Of a DNA stretch of 64,000 nt, positions 47,302 through 56,179 are shown piece by piece. A model generated the notes under the pieces. It ran no database searches and was not told the origin of the DNA. It worked only from the letters and a program-made list of their open reading frames with translations. Numbering within the stretch: position 1 is the stretch's first letter; each line of letters opens with the position of its first letter. The position numbers and the translations under genes are program-made. This DNA is from Rubinisphaera margarita (GTDB lineage: Bacteria > Planctomycetota > Planctomycetia > Planctomycetales > Planctomycetaceae), in NCBI RefSeq assembly GCF_022267515.1, contig NZ_JAKFGB010000013.1, positions 48,044 to 112,043 of the forward strand, in the 5' to 3' direction.

Positions 47302-47979
47302 CTGCCATCCGTTCATTTTTCGCATCCGAGTCTTCGGCGGGTTCCGTGGCGAGCGATCGCAACGGTTACGCTGTTCCTCATCTGCGGAACAATCGGATCG
47401 GGCCGTGTTTTCGGGGACAGCCGGTTGGAACGATCGGTACGGCAGGACGCCGCCTCTGCGAAGGAATCGACCACGTCTTCTCCCTGGACGCTCAAGATTG
47501 AGCCGCGAGGCTGGAAGTACGTCGTGATTCATCACTCGGCCACCGAGGCCGGGAGCGTGGAGGCAATTCACCGTGTTCATTCGCAACGGCGCGACAATGA
47601 GGGGAAGCCGTGGCGGGGAATCGGGTACCACTTTGTGATCGGCAACGGACACGGGATGCTGGACGGCGAAGTCGCGCCGACCTTTCGCTGGCATGAGCAA
47701 ATTGAGGGGGCTCATGCCGGTCATCCGCTGTTCAATGAGTTTGGAATTGGCATCTGTCTGATTGGAAACTTCGAGGAAACGCCCCCGACTCCGGCTCAAC
47801 TCCGGGGTCTGGAACGGCTTCTCAAGTTCCTTCAGCAGGAGTTTAGGATCTCCCGCGACCGGGTCGCCGGACATGGGCAGATCAAATCGACCGAATGTCC
47901 TGGAACGCACTTTCCGCTGGAAAAGTACTCGCGGTATCGCGACTCCGGGAAGAATGAGCCGCACGCGCCGCAGCCGTAA
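47302..47979 (+). CDS. N-acetylmuramoyl-L-alanine amidase-like protein, likely CTG start
   Basis: An Amidase_2/PGRP-type zinc hydrolase: 'KYVVIHHSAT' (first zinc histidine), 'GYHFVIGNGHG', 'NEFGIGICLIGNF' and 'VAGHGQIKSTECPG' (second zinc histidine and the cysteine). It should cleave the N-acetylmuramyl-alanine bond in peptidoglycan. The only conventional start in frame is TTG 47425, which would give a 184-residue protein without signal. The same frame is open upstream to 47233 and encodes a good signal peptide (RRVPWRAIATVTLFLICGTI, then GSGRVFG), reached by CTG 47302 with GGAG at 8 bases. The 225-residue form is preferred; a frameshift upstream is the alternative. Confidence 0.75.
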   Translation: MPSVHFSHPSLRRVPWRAIATVTLFLICGTIGSGRVFGDSRLERSVRQDAASAKESTTSSPWTLKIEPRGWKYVVIHHSATEAGSVEAIHRVHSQRRDNEGKPWRGIGYHFVIGNGHGMLDGEVAPTFRWHEQIEGAHAGHPLFNEFGIGICLIGNFEETPPTPAQLRGLERLLKFLQQEFRISRDRVAGHGQIKSTECPGTHFPLEKYSRYRDSGKNEPHAPQP

Positions 47980-48047
47980 CTTCGACTGCAGACTGCGGGA
48001 ACAGCCTCTTCGAGGCGATTACGGAAGCACAGGTTACCACACCCGTC

Positions 48048-48788
48048 ATGAATCGAATCACGCATTTCGGACACGACTCCTACTCCGGCCCGGTCTCGGC
48101 CGATGATCTCTTTGAGCAGATCATTCCGACCAGCGAAGCCGGCGACGTCGAATATGAGTTTCATACCAGTTTCGACTGTGAATCCCAGGTGTTCGTGCCT
48201 TCCAAATACGAGCCGCGGTATGCCTATCCGCTGATCGTCTCCCTGCAGTCTCGCGAGGAGTCGACCGATGACTTCTACTGTCAGATGGACCAGATCAGCT
48301 CGCAGAACTACCTGGCAGTCGAGATCGATTCCCGACAATTGCGCGAGGCTCCCACGACAGCCGAACTGATGCAGACGATTGAAGCCATCGTGAGCCGCAT
48401 GGGGGGCTACTACCATATTCATTCCGAACGCATCTTCGTGATGGGTCGGAACGAACAGGCCAACCGGGCGATGGATCTCGTGCTGAGCAACCCGCTCAAG
48501 TTCTCTGGCTTCATTGCCATCGATCCTCAGCAACAGGCCGCCGGCCGGCCGTTGGGTCAGTTCCGCCATCTGCATCACCTGCGCGGACTTTTCCAGATGC
48601 ATGGTCCACAGTCGTGGATCAAGGACTACGGGCATCTGCTGCACGACGCCGGCATCAAAGTGCACATCAACGATGTGAATAGCGAAATGTCTGTCCGCTG
48701 CGACGAAGATCGCGAATACAAAGCCGCCCGTCTGATCGATCGCTTCATCATGCAATCGATTCTGGAAACGTACCTCACGCGCTCATAA
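48048..48788 (+). CDS. Esterase-like alpha/beta hydrolase, nucleophile motif lost
   Basis: A 246-residue protein with the outline of the bacterial phospholipase/carboxylesterase-type esterases: 'YAYPLIVSLQSREESTDDF', 'IHSERIFVMGRNEQANRAMDL', 'FSGFIAIDP' and 'HDAGIKVHINDVNSEM'. At the nucleophile elbow, where G-x-S-x-G is expected, it reads MGRNEQA, with no serine. The C-terminal histidine is also not evident. It may be a pseudoenzyme with a binding role. No signal peptide. Family assignment is tentative. Confidence 0.65.
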   Translation: MNRITHFGHDSYSGPVSADDLFEQIIPTSEAGDVEYEFHTSFDCESQVFVPSKYEPRYAYPLIVSLQSREESTDDFYCQMDQISSQNYLAVEIDSRQLREAPTTAELMQTIEAIVSRMGGYYHIHSERIFVMGRNEQANRAMDLVLSNPLKFSGFIAIDPQQQAAGRPLGQFRHLHHLRGLFQMHGPQSWIKDYGHLLHDAGIKVHINDVNSEMSVRCDEDREYKAARLIDRFIMQSILETYLTRS

Positions 48789-48808
48789 ATCGCTTTGCTC
48801 CGGAAGTT

Positions 48809-48850
48809 CGCCGCCCCTCTGGGAAGAGGGTTACGGTGAGGGTGAGGGGC
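48809..48850. repeat. Planctomycete-type GC-rich intergenic repeat, copy A
   Basis: An imperfect hairpin of the form CGCCCCTC-TGGG-AAGAGGG followed by TTACGGTGAGGGTGAGGGG. It closely resembles copy B at 63949. It overlaps the 3' end of the Nramp-like gene. Confidence 0.7.
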
Positions 48851-50177
48851 AATCGACGCATTCTGCGATGTTCAGCTCGTTGACCGTCGAATCGAAACTG
48901 GCTTTGTTCGGCTGCATCTTCGGCGGGATGAAGGCGAGATAGCCGGCCGCGCAGAAGAACAGCAGGGCGAGCGTGAGCACGATGTTGCTCCACAGCGGAT
49001 TGCGACAGTGGCTGCCGATCGCTTTGGACCAGTTCCCGAGAATCAGCAGGATGATCGCCAGCAGCGGAATGACGAGCGCTCCGAAGACGGCGTAGAGTTT
49101 CTGCAAGGTCTTGAAGTCGTTGGTCAGCGCCAGCATTGGCAACAGCGCCAGGCCCAGGAGATAGATTCGATAGGGACGGGAGCTGGTGGAGACGGCTCGT
49201 CGTTCGCGCTTTCCAATTCGAGCCGTCAGCGACTCGTACACATCAGCAAACAGATACGGCACGCTTTGCCAGACGCCAAGCAGACTGCTGGCGACTGCCC
49301 CCCAGGCTCCGATCAAAAAGATCCACATCGCAGCCGGGCCAAAGCTGCCGAGGCTCGTTCGGAGTTCATCGGCCAGGAGCACAATCGTCCGGGCTGGCGA
49401 GCCTTCATCAAGTTGAATTCGCGACCCAATGACGACCATCGCCATACCAAAGATGGCGGTCATCAGATACCCCGCGGCGATATCGATCCGGCAGTTGGGC
49501 AAATCATCGAGTGAGCATCGGCCGACCTCGCGAATCCAGTAGCCATAGCAGAGAATCGTCAGCGTCCCACCGACGCCACCAATCAGGGCAATCGTCCACG
49601 TCAGTCCGGCGCCGTTGAAGTCGGGGATTGTGGGAACGAACATGCCGTTGAGCATCGCGCTCAGATCGGGTCGCACAATGATGGCGGTCGCGGTCACGGT
49701 GACGAACATCAGGCCAATGCAAACGAGCATGACTCGTTCAAAAGTCCGGTAGCCGCCGGTCCAGATCAGGCCCACCGCGAGCAGACTGTGCAGAATGCCC
49801 CAGTAGAACTTGTCGCTTTCCGGACTGCCGAAGACGGGCCAGATGGCATGCATGACCACGCCGCAGGCACTCATCAGAGCGGACGCCACGAAGAACGACC
49901 AGAGCAGCAGATAGAACAGGAAGCCGATCAGAAAGAGCCAGCCGAAGTGGCGAATGCAGCCTTCGAGCAGCGTCGTTCCGGTCGCCAGCTGCCAGCGGGT
50001 GAGTCCTTCATTCAGTGCGAATTTGAAGAGGGCTCCAACAAGCACGGCCCAGAGGACGACCGTGCCGAGAATGCTCCCGGTGAGCGCCCCCGTCGCCAGG
50101 TCGCCCGCACCGACACCTGTGGCGGCGACGAGAATGCCGGGGCCGATGATTTTCAGTTTCCCCAGCAGTCGCTGCAT
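48831..50177 (-). CDS. Nramp-family transporter, divergent subgroup
   Basis: A 448-residue membrane protein with about eleven transmembrane helices. The N-terminus 'IIGPGILVAATGVGAGDLATG' aligns with Nramp TM1, but the metal-binding DPGN is replaced (GAGD), and TM6, 'IALIGGVGGTLTILCYGYWIRE', lacks the methionine of MPH. The substrate is therefore uncertain. ATG 50177 lies 2 bases after the RlmI-like stop, so the genes are co-transcribed. The last six residues (CPSPSP) and the stop codon come from the intergenic repeat. Confidence 0.82.
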   Translation of the reverse strand: MQRLLGKLKIIGPGILVAATGVGAGDLATGALTGSILGTVVLWAVLVGALFKFALNEGLTRWQLATGTTLLEGCIRHFGWLFLIGFLFYLLLWSFFVASALMSACGVVMHAIWPVFGSPESDKFYWGILHSLLAVGLIWTGGYRTFERVMLVCIGLMFVTVTATAIIVRPDLSAMLNGMFVPTIPDFNGAGLTWTIALIGGVGGTLTILCYGYWIREVGRCSLDDLPNCRIDIAAGYLMTAIFGMAMVVIGSRIQLDEGSPARTIVLLADELRTSLGSFGPAAMWIFLIGAWGAVASSLLGVWQSVPYLFADVYESLTARIGKRERRAVSTSSRPYRIYLLGLALLPMLALTNDFKTLQKLYAVFGALVIPLLAIILLILGNWSKAIGSHCRNPLWSNIVLTLALLFFCAAGYLAFIPPKMQPNKASFDSTVNELNIAECVDCPSPSP

Positions 50178-50179
50178 GG

Positions 50180-51451
50180 TCAACGCTCGTTGATCTGGAC
50201 GAGATAGGCCTTCAGATACTCCGTCTCCGGACAATGCGTCGCGACCGGATGATCACCCGCCGCTCCCCATTTATACAGAAACTGTCCACTGCGGTCACTG
50301 GGAATCGAAGCGGCGATCGTTTTGGAGAATTCCTCAGGAGGCATCAGCCCGGAACAACTGCAGGTCAACAGCAGTCCGCCCGGCTTGACCAGCTGACAGG
50401 CCAGCCGGTTCAAATCGAAATACTTCTTGCGGCCTTCGTCGAATTCGTCTCGACGGGAAATCAGCTTGGGCGGATCGAGAATGACGACTTCGTACCGCTT
50501 CTCATTCCGCAGCATGTCTCGCATATACGGAAAGACGTCGGCGTGGGTGAAGCGGATCTTCTGCTGGTTCAGATTCGCGTTGGCTTTGGCGATGGCGATG
50601 GCTTCTTCATCGAGGTCCACTCCGGTTACATCGGCCGCATTTCCCAGAACTCCCGCCTGCATCGAGAAGCCGCCGGTGTAGCAGCAAAGATCCAGAACGG
50701 ACTTCCCGCCGCAGAACTCGGCCAGTCTCTTCCGATTATCCCGCTGATCGCAGAAGAAGCCCGTCTTATGCCCCTGCAGAAAGTTGACGCGGAAGCGGGT
50801 ACCGAATTCCTGCACGACCGTGGTATCGGGGCAGTCCGGCGAAGCCTGTCGCGGCTCGTCGAAACCTTCCGTATCGAGCGAGGCCGGCGCGGTCACAATC
50901 TGCCAGTGCTCCGTGCCCAGCAGCGACTGAAGAATCTCAAGGATCTCTCCCGCACGACGGAACATGCCGAGAGAGAAACATTCCGCGCTCAGAATATTGT
51001 CGTACCGGTCGATCACGATCCCCGGCAGCAGGTCGGCTTCCGCATGGACGACACGATAGGTGTTAGCGACCTCATCGAGCCGAAATCGTTCCTGCCGCAG
51101 TTCGCAGGCCTGACGAAGAATTCGCTCCCACCAGGCGCGAGTCGGCAGTTCTTCAGTGCGGTTGAGCACACGGACTGTCGCTTCCGCCCGCGAGTTGAAC
51201 AGGCCGTAGCCGAAGTGGGAAGCGTCTTCAAGCTGCAACCGGACCAGATCGCCGGGTCGGGCCTGCGGATCGAACTTGCCGAGCCGCTTGCGGTAGAGAA
51301 TCGGATGCCGCACTGGCGATCGAACTTCGACGGCCGGCAGCATTTCGGCTGGATCGACATCGAGTGGCAGCGGCGAGACGTGTTCGGCGGCTAGAGGACC
51401 GCGGGGAGCCGGCTTGCTGCGAGTAGGATAGCGCTTCCGCTGAGGAGCCAT
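50180..51451 (-). CDS. RlmI-like 23S rRNA methyltransferase
   Basis: A 423-residue class-I SAM-dependent methyltransferase with an N-terminal PUA-like domain ('RHPILYRKRLGKFDPQARPGDLVRL'), a central domain, 'GHKTGFFCDQRDNRKRL', SAM-binding 'VLDLCCYTGGFSMQA', 'DVTGVDLDEEAIAIAKANANLN' and catalytic-region 'VVILDPPKL' plus 'LLLTCSCSG'. This is the RlmI/RlmK-L C-terminal group making 5-methylcytosine in 23S rRNA. ATG 51451 is preferred over the longer frame from 51556, which would overlap the HAD gene. It is the middle gene of a HAD-RlmI-Nramp unit. Confidence 0.88.
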   Translation of the reverse strand: MAPQRKRYPTRSKPAPRGPLAAEHVSPLPLDVDPAEMLPAVEVRSPVRHPILYRKRLGKFDPQARPGDLVRLQLEDASHFGYGLFNSRAEATVRVLNRTEELPTRAWWERILRQACELRQERFRLDEVANTYRVVHAEADLLPGIVIDRYDNILSAECFSLGMFRRAGEILEILQSLLGTEHWQIVTAPASLDTEGFDEPRQASPDCPDTTVVQEFGTRFRVNFLQGHKTGFFCDQRDNRKRLAEFCGGKSVLDLCCYTGGFSMQAGVLGNAADVTGVDLDEEAIAIAKANANLNQQKIRFTHADVFPYMRDMLRNEKRYEVVILDPPKLISRRDEFDEGRKKYFDLNRLACQLVKPGGLLLTCSCSGLMPPEEFSKTIAASIPSDRSGQFLYKWGAAGDHPVATHCPETEYLKAYLVQINER

Positions 51452-51503
51452 GACAGTCTGCTTGTATGAAAGAAAGAAGAGGACGTGATCGAACGCGCCG
51501 GCT

Positions 51504-52178
<675 letters not shown>

Positions 52179-52355
52179 CCCGGGGTTCTCACTCCTGCAG
52201 GGGGATTCTGATTGGCGAATGAAGGGAACTATCTCACACAAACGACGGTCAGGCAATGCACCCCGGCGATTTCCTCACACGCCCGGAACGCATCTTGCTG
52301 CTCAGATCTTCATCTATAGGATCGAAGTAAGGCGGGTCACGAATTCGACGCCCGA

Positions 52356-54932
52356 ATGTCACAGTCGTCCGCAATTGCCATGACACTCGAAAAGTACCGA
52401 CAGAAGCGAAAGTTCGACCGCACGCCGGAACCTGAGGGGGAACAAGGTTCTCGATCGGGGGCGAGTTTTGTCGTCCAGATGCACCGGGCGAGACGGCTGC
52501 ATTACGACTTTCGTCTCGAGATCGACGGCACCCTGAAGAGCTGGGCCGTGCCGAAGGGGCCGAGTCTTGATCCTTCAGAGCGGCGGCTCGCCGTCCATGT
52601 GGAGGACCACCCCCTTTCTTACGCCGATTTCGAAGGCATTATTCCGCAAGGCAACTACGGAGCCGGCACGGTCATCATCTGGGATCGGGGCGAGTGGGAA
52701 GCCGATTCCGATCTGACTGCCGACTACCGGAAGGGAAAATTGAAGTTCCGTCTGCACGGCGAGAAACTGCAGGGAGGCTGGACGCTGGTCCGGATGAGAA
52801 GCAAAGGGGAATCGGCCGACAACTGGCTGCTCATCAAGGAGAAGGACGAGGAGGCCCGTTCCCTGGACGAGTATGACGTTACGACCGAGTCAACCGAGAG
52901 TGTGCAGTCCGGACGAACGCTCGACGAAGTGCAGGCCGGGACGAAACCCCGGACTTCGGCCCGCAAGAGCAAACGCACCCAGAAGAGCGCCCCTTCAACG
53001 CCGGGAGAGTCCGTCCCGGAGAAGGTCGATCCGCAACTGGCGACATTGAGTCCGAACGCTCCGGAAGGGGACGACTGGTTCCACGAGATCAAGTTCGACG
53101 GATATCGCCTGCTCGCATTCCTCAACCGGGGTGGAGTGCGACTGCTGACCCGCAATCAGAATGACTGGACGGCCCGTTTCCCCGAATTGGCCGAGTCGAT
53201 CGCGAAGCTCGATGCCGAGTCGGCTGTGCTCGATGGTGAAGTGGTCGCCGTCGATAAGAACGGAGTCAGCAGTTTTCAGCAGCTGCAGAACGCCTTTCGA
53301 CGCAAAGCGACCGGCAAGCTGGTCTATCAGGCGTTTGATGTCCTCTTCCTCAACGGCAGCGACCTGCGGAAGAATCCGCTGGAAGCCCGCAAGAAGGTTC
53401 TGGCCGATCTGATGACGTCGGCTGACGCAGCCCGGTTGCAGTACTCCGACCACCAGATCGGCTCCGGTCCGGCGTTCTTCAAAGAGTGCTGCAAACTCGG
53501 ACTGGAAGGTATCATCTCGAAACGACGCGATCGACCGTATCGTTCCGGACGCGGGACTGACTGGCTGAAGACGAAATGTCTGTTTCGCGAAGAGTTCGTC
53601 ATCGGCGGTTTCACGCCCCCGTCGGGATCGCGACAGGGACTCGGCGCTCTGCTGCTCGGTTACTATTCGCCGGATGGCGAGTTGATCTACGCCGGTCGAG
53701 TCGGCACCGGTTTCAGCGACGCCGTGCTTCGCGACCTGACGAAACGGCTGACCGCGCGGAAGATCAAAGCAAATCCATTCGCGACGAAGCCGGAGGGGAC
53801 CGATCGTCAAACCACGTGGGTGCGGCCTGATGTCGTGGCTCAGGTCGAGTTCTCCAACTGGACTGGCGACAATCGTCTGCGGCATCCCTCGTTTCAGGGG
53901 CTGCGGGAAGACAAACCGGCTACATCGATTGTTCGTCAGCAGAATGGCAATGGGCCTCCGACGGAGAAAAAGACCGTGAAGAAGTCCCCCACTCCGAAAT
54001 CGACCCCGGCTGCGGAGATGTCGCTCTTCGAAGAGCAGCTCGGAGAACTGGCCGACGTTCGCATCACCAGCCCGAACAAGATTCTGTTCAAGGACCCCGG
54101 TATCACCAAGCTGGATCTGATCTGCTATTACGTCGATATCGCCGACTGGATTCTGCCGCATCTCATCGATCGTCCGCTCAGTCTGGTGCGCTGTCCTTCC
54201 GGAGCAAGCGGAAAATGCTTCTTCCAGAAACATGCCGCAGCGGGAACGCCCGATGAACTCAAGCGGATTCCGATCCAGGAGAAAGACGGGGTCGAAGACT
54301 ATCTGATGGTCAACGATTTGCAGGGCCTGGCGGCGGTTGTGCAGATGGGCGTGCTCGAAATGCATCCCTGGGGGTCACGAGCCGACCGACTCGAACAGCC
54401 CGACCGCGTGATTTTCGATCTCGATCCCGATGAAGCGGTCAGCTGGCCCCGCGTGGTCGAAGCGGCGCTGGAGTTGAGGACGTTCCTTGAAGAACTTGAG
54501 TTGACCAGCTTCGTAAAGACGACCGGCGGCAAAGGGCTGCATGTCGTCGTGCCGATGACTCGCCGTCAGGACTGGGACGAAGTGAAGACCTTCAGCCAGC
54601 GAGTCGCCGAGGAAATGGTGTCCGCTTCCCCCGATGCCTATACCGCCACGATGTCGAAGAAGGCAAGGACCGGGAAGATCTATATCGACTATCAACGGAA
54701 CGGCCGTGGAGCAACCGCCATCGCAGCCTACTCCACCCGCGCGCGAGCCGGGGCTCCCGTCGCAACCCCGCTGACATGGGACGAACTTCCCGACATCGAA
54801 AGCTCGCAGGCTTTCACCATCAGCAACATTCGCGAACGGTTGCGATCGCTCAACGAAGACCCCTGGGCGGAACTGGACACAATCCGGCAGTCGATCACGA
54901 AACCGATTCGCAAGCGGCTGCGGTTGTCGTAG
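52356..54932 (+). CDS. ligD: ATP-dependent DNA ligase LigD (PE-LIG-POL)
   Basis: An 858-residue NHEJ repair protein. Domain order: 3'-phosphoesterase (about residues 25-150; 'RLHYDFRLEIDGTLKSWAVP', 'HPLSYADFEGIIPQGNYGAG'), ligase (about 220-530; nucleophile K246 in EIKFDGYRL, 'LDGEVVAVD', 'EGIISKRRDRPYRSGRG', 'WLKTKC') and primase-polymerase (about 570-850; 'RPLSLVRCPSGASGKCFFQKH', D688-L-D690, 'TTGGKGLHVVVP'). The order is that of Pseudomonas LigD. It resects 3' ends, adds nucleotides and seals breaks bridged by Ku. Start 52356 is kept; ATG 52380 is possible. It converges with the ku unit, 5 bases between stops. Confidence 0.96.
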   Translation: MSQSSAIAMTLEKYRQKRKFDRTPEPEGEQGSRSGASFVVQMHRARRLHYDFRLEIDGTLKSWAVPKGPSLDPSERRLAVHVEDHPLSYADFEGIIPQGNYGAGTVIIWDRGEWEADSDLTADYRKGKLKFRLHGEKLQGGWTLVRMRSKGESADNWLLIKEKDEEARSLDEYDVTTESTESVQSGRTLDEVQAGTKPRTSARKSKRTQKSAPSTPGESVPEKVDPQLATLSPNAPEGDDWFHEIKFDGYRLLAFLNRGGVRLLTRNQNDWTARFPELAESIAKLDAESAVLDGEVVAVDKNGVSSFQQLQNAFRRKATGKLVYQAFDVLFLNGSDLRKNPLEARKKVLADLMTSADAARLQYSDHQIGSGPAFFKECCKLGLEGIISKRRDRPYRSGRGTDWLKTKCLFREEFVIGGFTPPSGSRQGLGALLLGYYSPDGELIYAGRVGTGFSDAVLRDLTKRLTARKIKANPFATKPEGTDRQTTWVRPDVVAQVEFSNWTGDNRLRHPSFQGLREDKPATSIVRQQNGNGPPTEKKTVKKSPTPKSTPAAEMSLFEEQLGELADVRITSPNKILFKDPGITKLDLICYYVDIADWILPHLIDRPLSLVRCPSGASGKCFFQKHAAAGTPDELKRIPIQEKDGVEDYLMVNDLQGLAAVVQMGVLEMHPWGSRADRLEQPDRVIFDLDPDEAVSWPRVVEAALELRTFLEELELTSFVKTTGGKGLHVVVPMTRRQDWDEVKTFSQRVAEEMVSASPDAYTATMSKKARTGKIYIDYQRNGRGATAIAAYSTRARAGAPVATPLTWDELPDIESSQAFTISNIRERLRSLNEDPWAELDTIRQSITKPIRKRLRLS

Positions 54933-54937
54933 TCCGC

Positions 54938-56167
54938 CTAAGCAGACGATTCCCCAAGGCATCGCTTCGCGTACTCTGACCATTCGCTCTGGGGATCAAG
55001 GCGAACGTATTGTTTCCAGTACGGGCGAGCCTCTTCGCAGCGGTCGAGAGATTCGAGCGTCTCGGCAAGGTTGTAAAGGGCATCCAGACTGTGCGGATTC
55101 CACTGCAGTGCAGTCTTCCACGCGGTCAGGGCATCGTCGAACTGTTCGAGTTCGGCCAGAGCGTCGCCCATATTGTTCCAGGCTTCGACAAAATCGGGTT
55201 CGAGTTCGACGGCCTGACGATAGCGTTCAATGGCCGCTCCGTACTGGTCGAGTTCCTGCAAGGTGTTGGCCAGGTTGAAACAGACCGCCGCGTCGGGGCC
55301 GCATTGTCGAAGGTGCTGGCGATAGCACTCGGCGGCTTCGGCGAGACGTCCCTGCAGCTCCAGCTCGACCGCGTGCTGAAACAGCGTTTCTGGATCCTCG
55401 GCCTTCGGCTCCGAAGATGGCCAGGCGACCGAGATCGGAGCGGAGGCTTCGCTTTCGGTTTCGTAGTCCATCAGTAGTTGCCCGGCGACATCAGCGAGCC
55501 GCCCATCGTCGCGACGGAATGCGAGGAGGCTCCCGAACTGATCGAGTTGAGGCAGCGTTTCCCGTGTCTGTGGCAACCAGCTCTGCAACTGCTTCAGACT
55601 GTGCTGCAGTCGACGGGCGCTGACTCCGGCCTGCAGCAACTCCTGCAGCCTTTTGATGGCGGCCACCTGTCGGAAATTGAAGTAGTGAAGTGACCCCGCG
55701 GACCGCGACGGCTTCACGAGACCCGCTTTGACCCAGCTGCGGAGTTGATCTCGCTGAACGCCGGCCAGCCGAGCTGCCTCGCCGAGCGGATGTGCTCCGC
55801 GAGTCGCCTCCATCGGTGTGACGAGTTCGATTCGCTGCAGAAACTCGTCTTCCGAGAGGATCACCAGCGCCGCTCCGAGTCGCTGCAGTTGAACCGCGCG
55901 GCGAAGGTTCACGGTTGGCTTCCCGTTGGATCGCAACGGCAGACGGTCATCGCCGACAACGAGCATTGTGGTGTTGCGGACGACATGCGGATGATGGCGC
56001 CCGCCGTGCTGTCGAATCAGTTCGGCGGCTTCCGGACGAGAGAGTGAACGGAGCCGTCCCGTGAGGGCGACGGACTCGCCGCTCAAATGATGGAACGTTG
56101 TCTCGTTCGAACGGTCTTTCTCCAATGCCGTATCCATTCCCTCATCGTAATCGAGAAACGTTCCCAC
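54938..56167 (-). CDS. BRCT-MerR-TPR protein in the NHEJ locus, undescribed architecture
   Basis: A 409-residue protein with three modules. Residues about 26-115 form a BRCT-like domain ('GESVALTGRLRSLSRPEAAE', 'IRQHGGRHHPHVVRNTTMLV', 'LGAALVILSEDEFLQRI'), the type in which NAD-dependent DNA ligase and other repair proteins bind partners or DNA ends. Residues about 124-197 are a MerR-type winged helix ('HPLGEAARLAGVQRDQLRSW', 'VKAGLVKPSRSAGSLHYFNF'). Residues about 258-405 hold TPR repeats ('AAVCFNLANTLQELDQYGAA', 'AWNNMGDALAELEQFDDALT'). The GTG start lies 12 bases after the ku stop. It may regulate or organise Ku/LigD repair; this is inference. No ligase or nuclease motif is present. Confidence 0.85.
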   Translation of the reverse strand: MGTFLDYDEGMDTALEKDRSNETTFHHLSGESVALTGRLRSLSRPEAAELIRQHGGRHHPHVVRNTTMLVVGDDRLPLRSNGKPTVNLRRAVQLQRLGAALVILSEDEFLQRIELVTPMEATRGAHPLGEAARLAGVQRDQLRSWVKAGLVKPSRSAGSLHYFNFRQVAAIKRLQELLQAGVSARRLQHSLKQLQSWLPQTRETLPQLDQFGSLLAFRRDDGRLADVAGQLLMDYETESEASAPISVAWPSSEPKAEDPETLFQHAVELELQGRLAEAAECYRQHLRQCGPDAAVCFNLANTLQELDQYGAAIERYRQAVELEPDFVEAWNNMGDALAELEQFDDALTAWKTALQWNPHSLDALYNLAETLESLDRCEEARPYWKQYVRLDPQSEWSEYAKRCLGESSA

Positions 56168-56179
56168 TCGAAGGGTGAA

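Noticed and set aside
52260..52356. Possible shared promoter making ligD and the HAD gene a divergent regulated pair
   Set aside because: The gap is divergent, but no promoter or operator motif could be supported.
52995..54365. 456-codon minus-strand open frame
   Set aside because: Antisense to ligD; its translation is low in hydrophobic pattern and has no domain.
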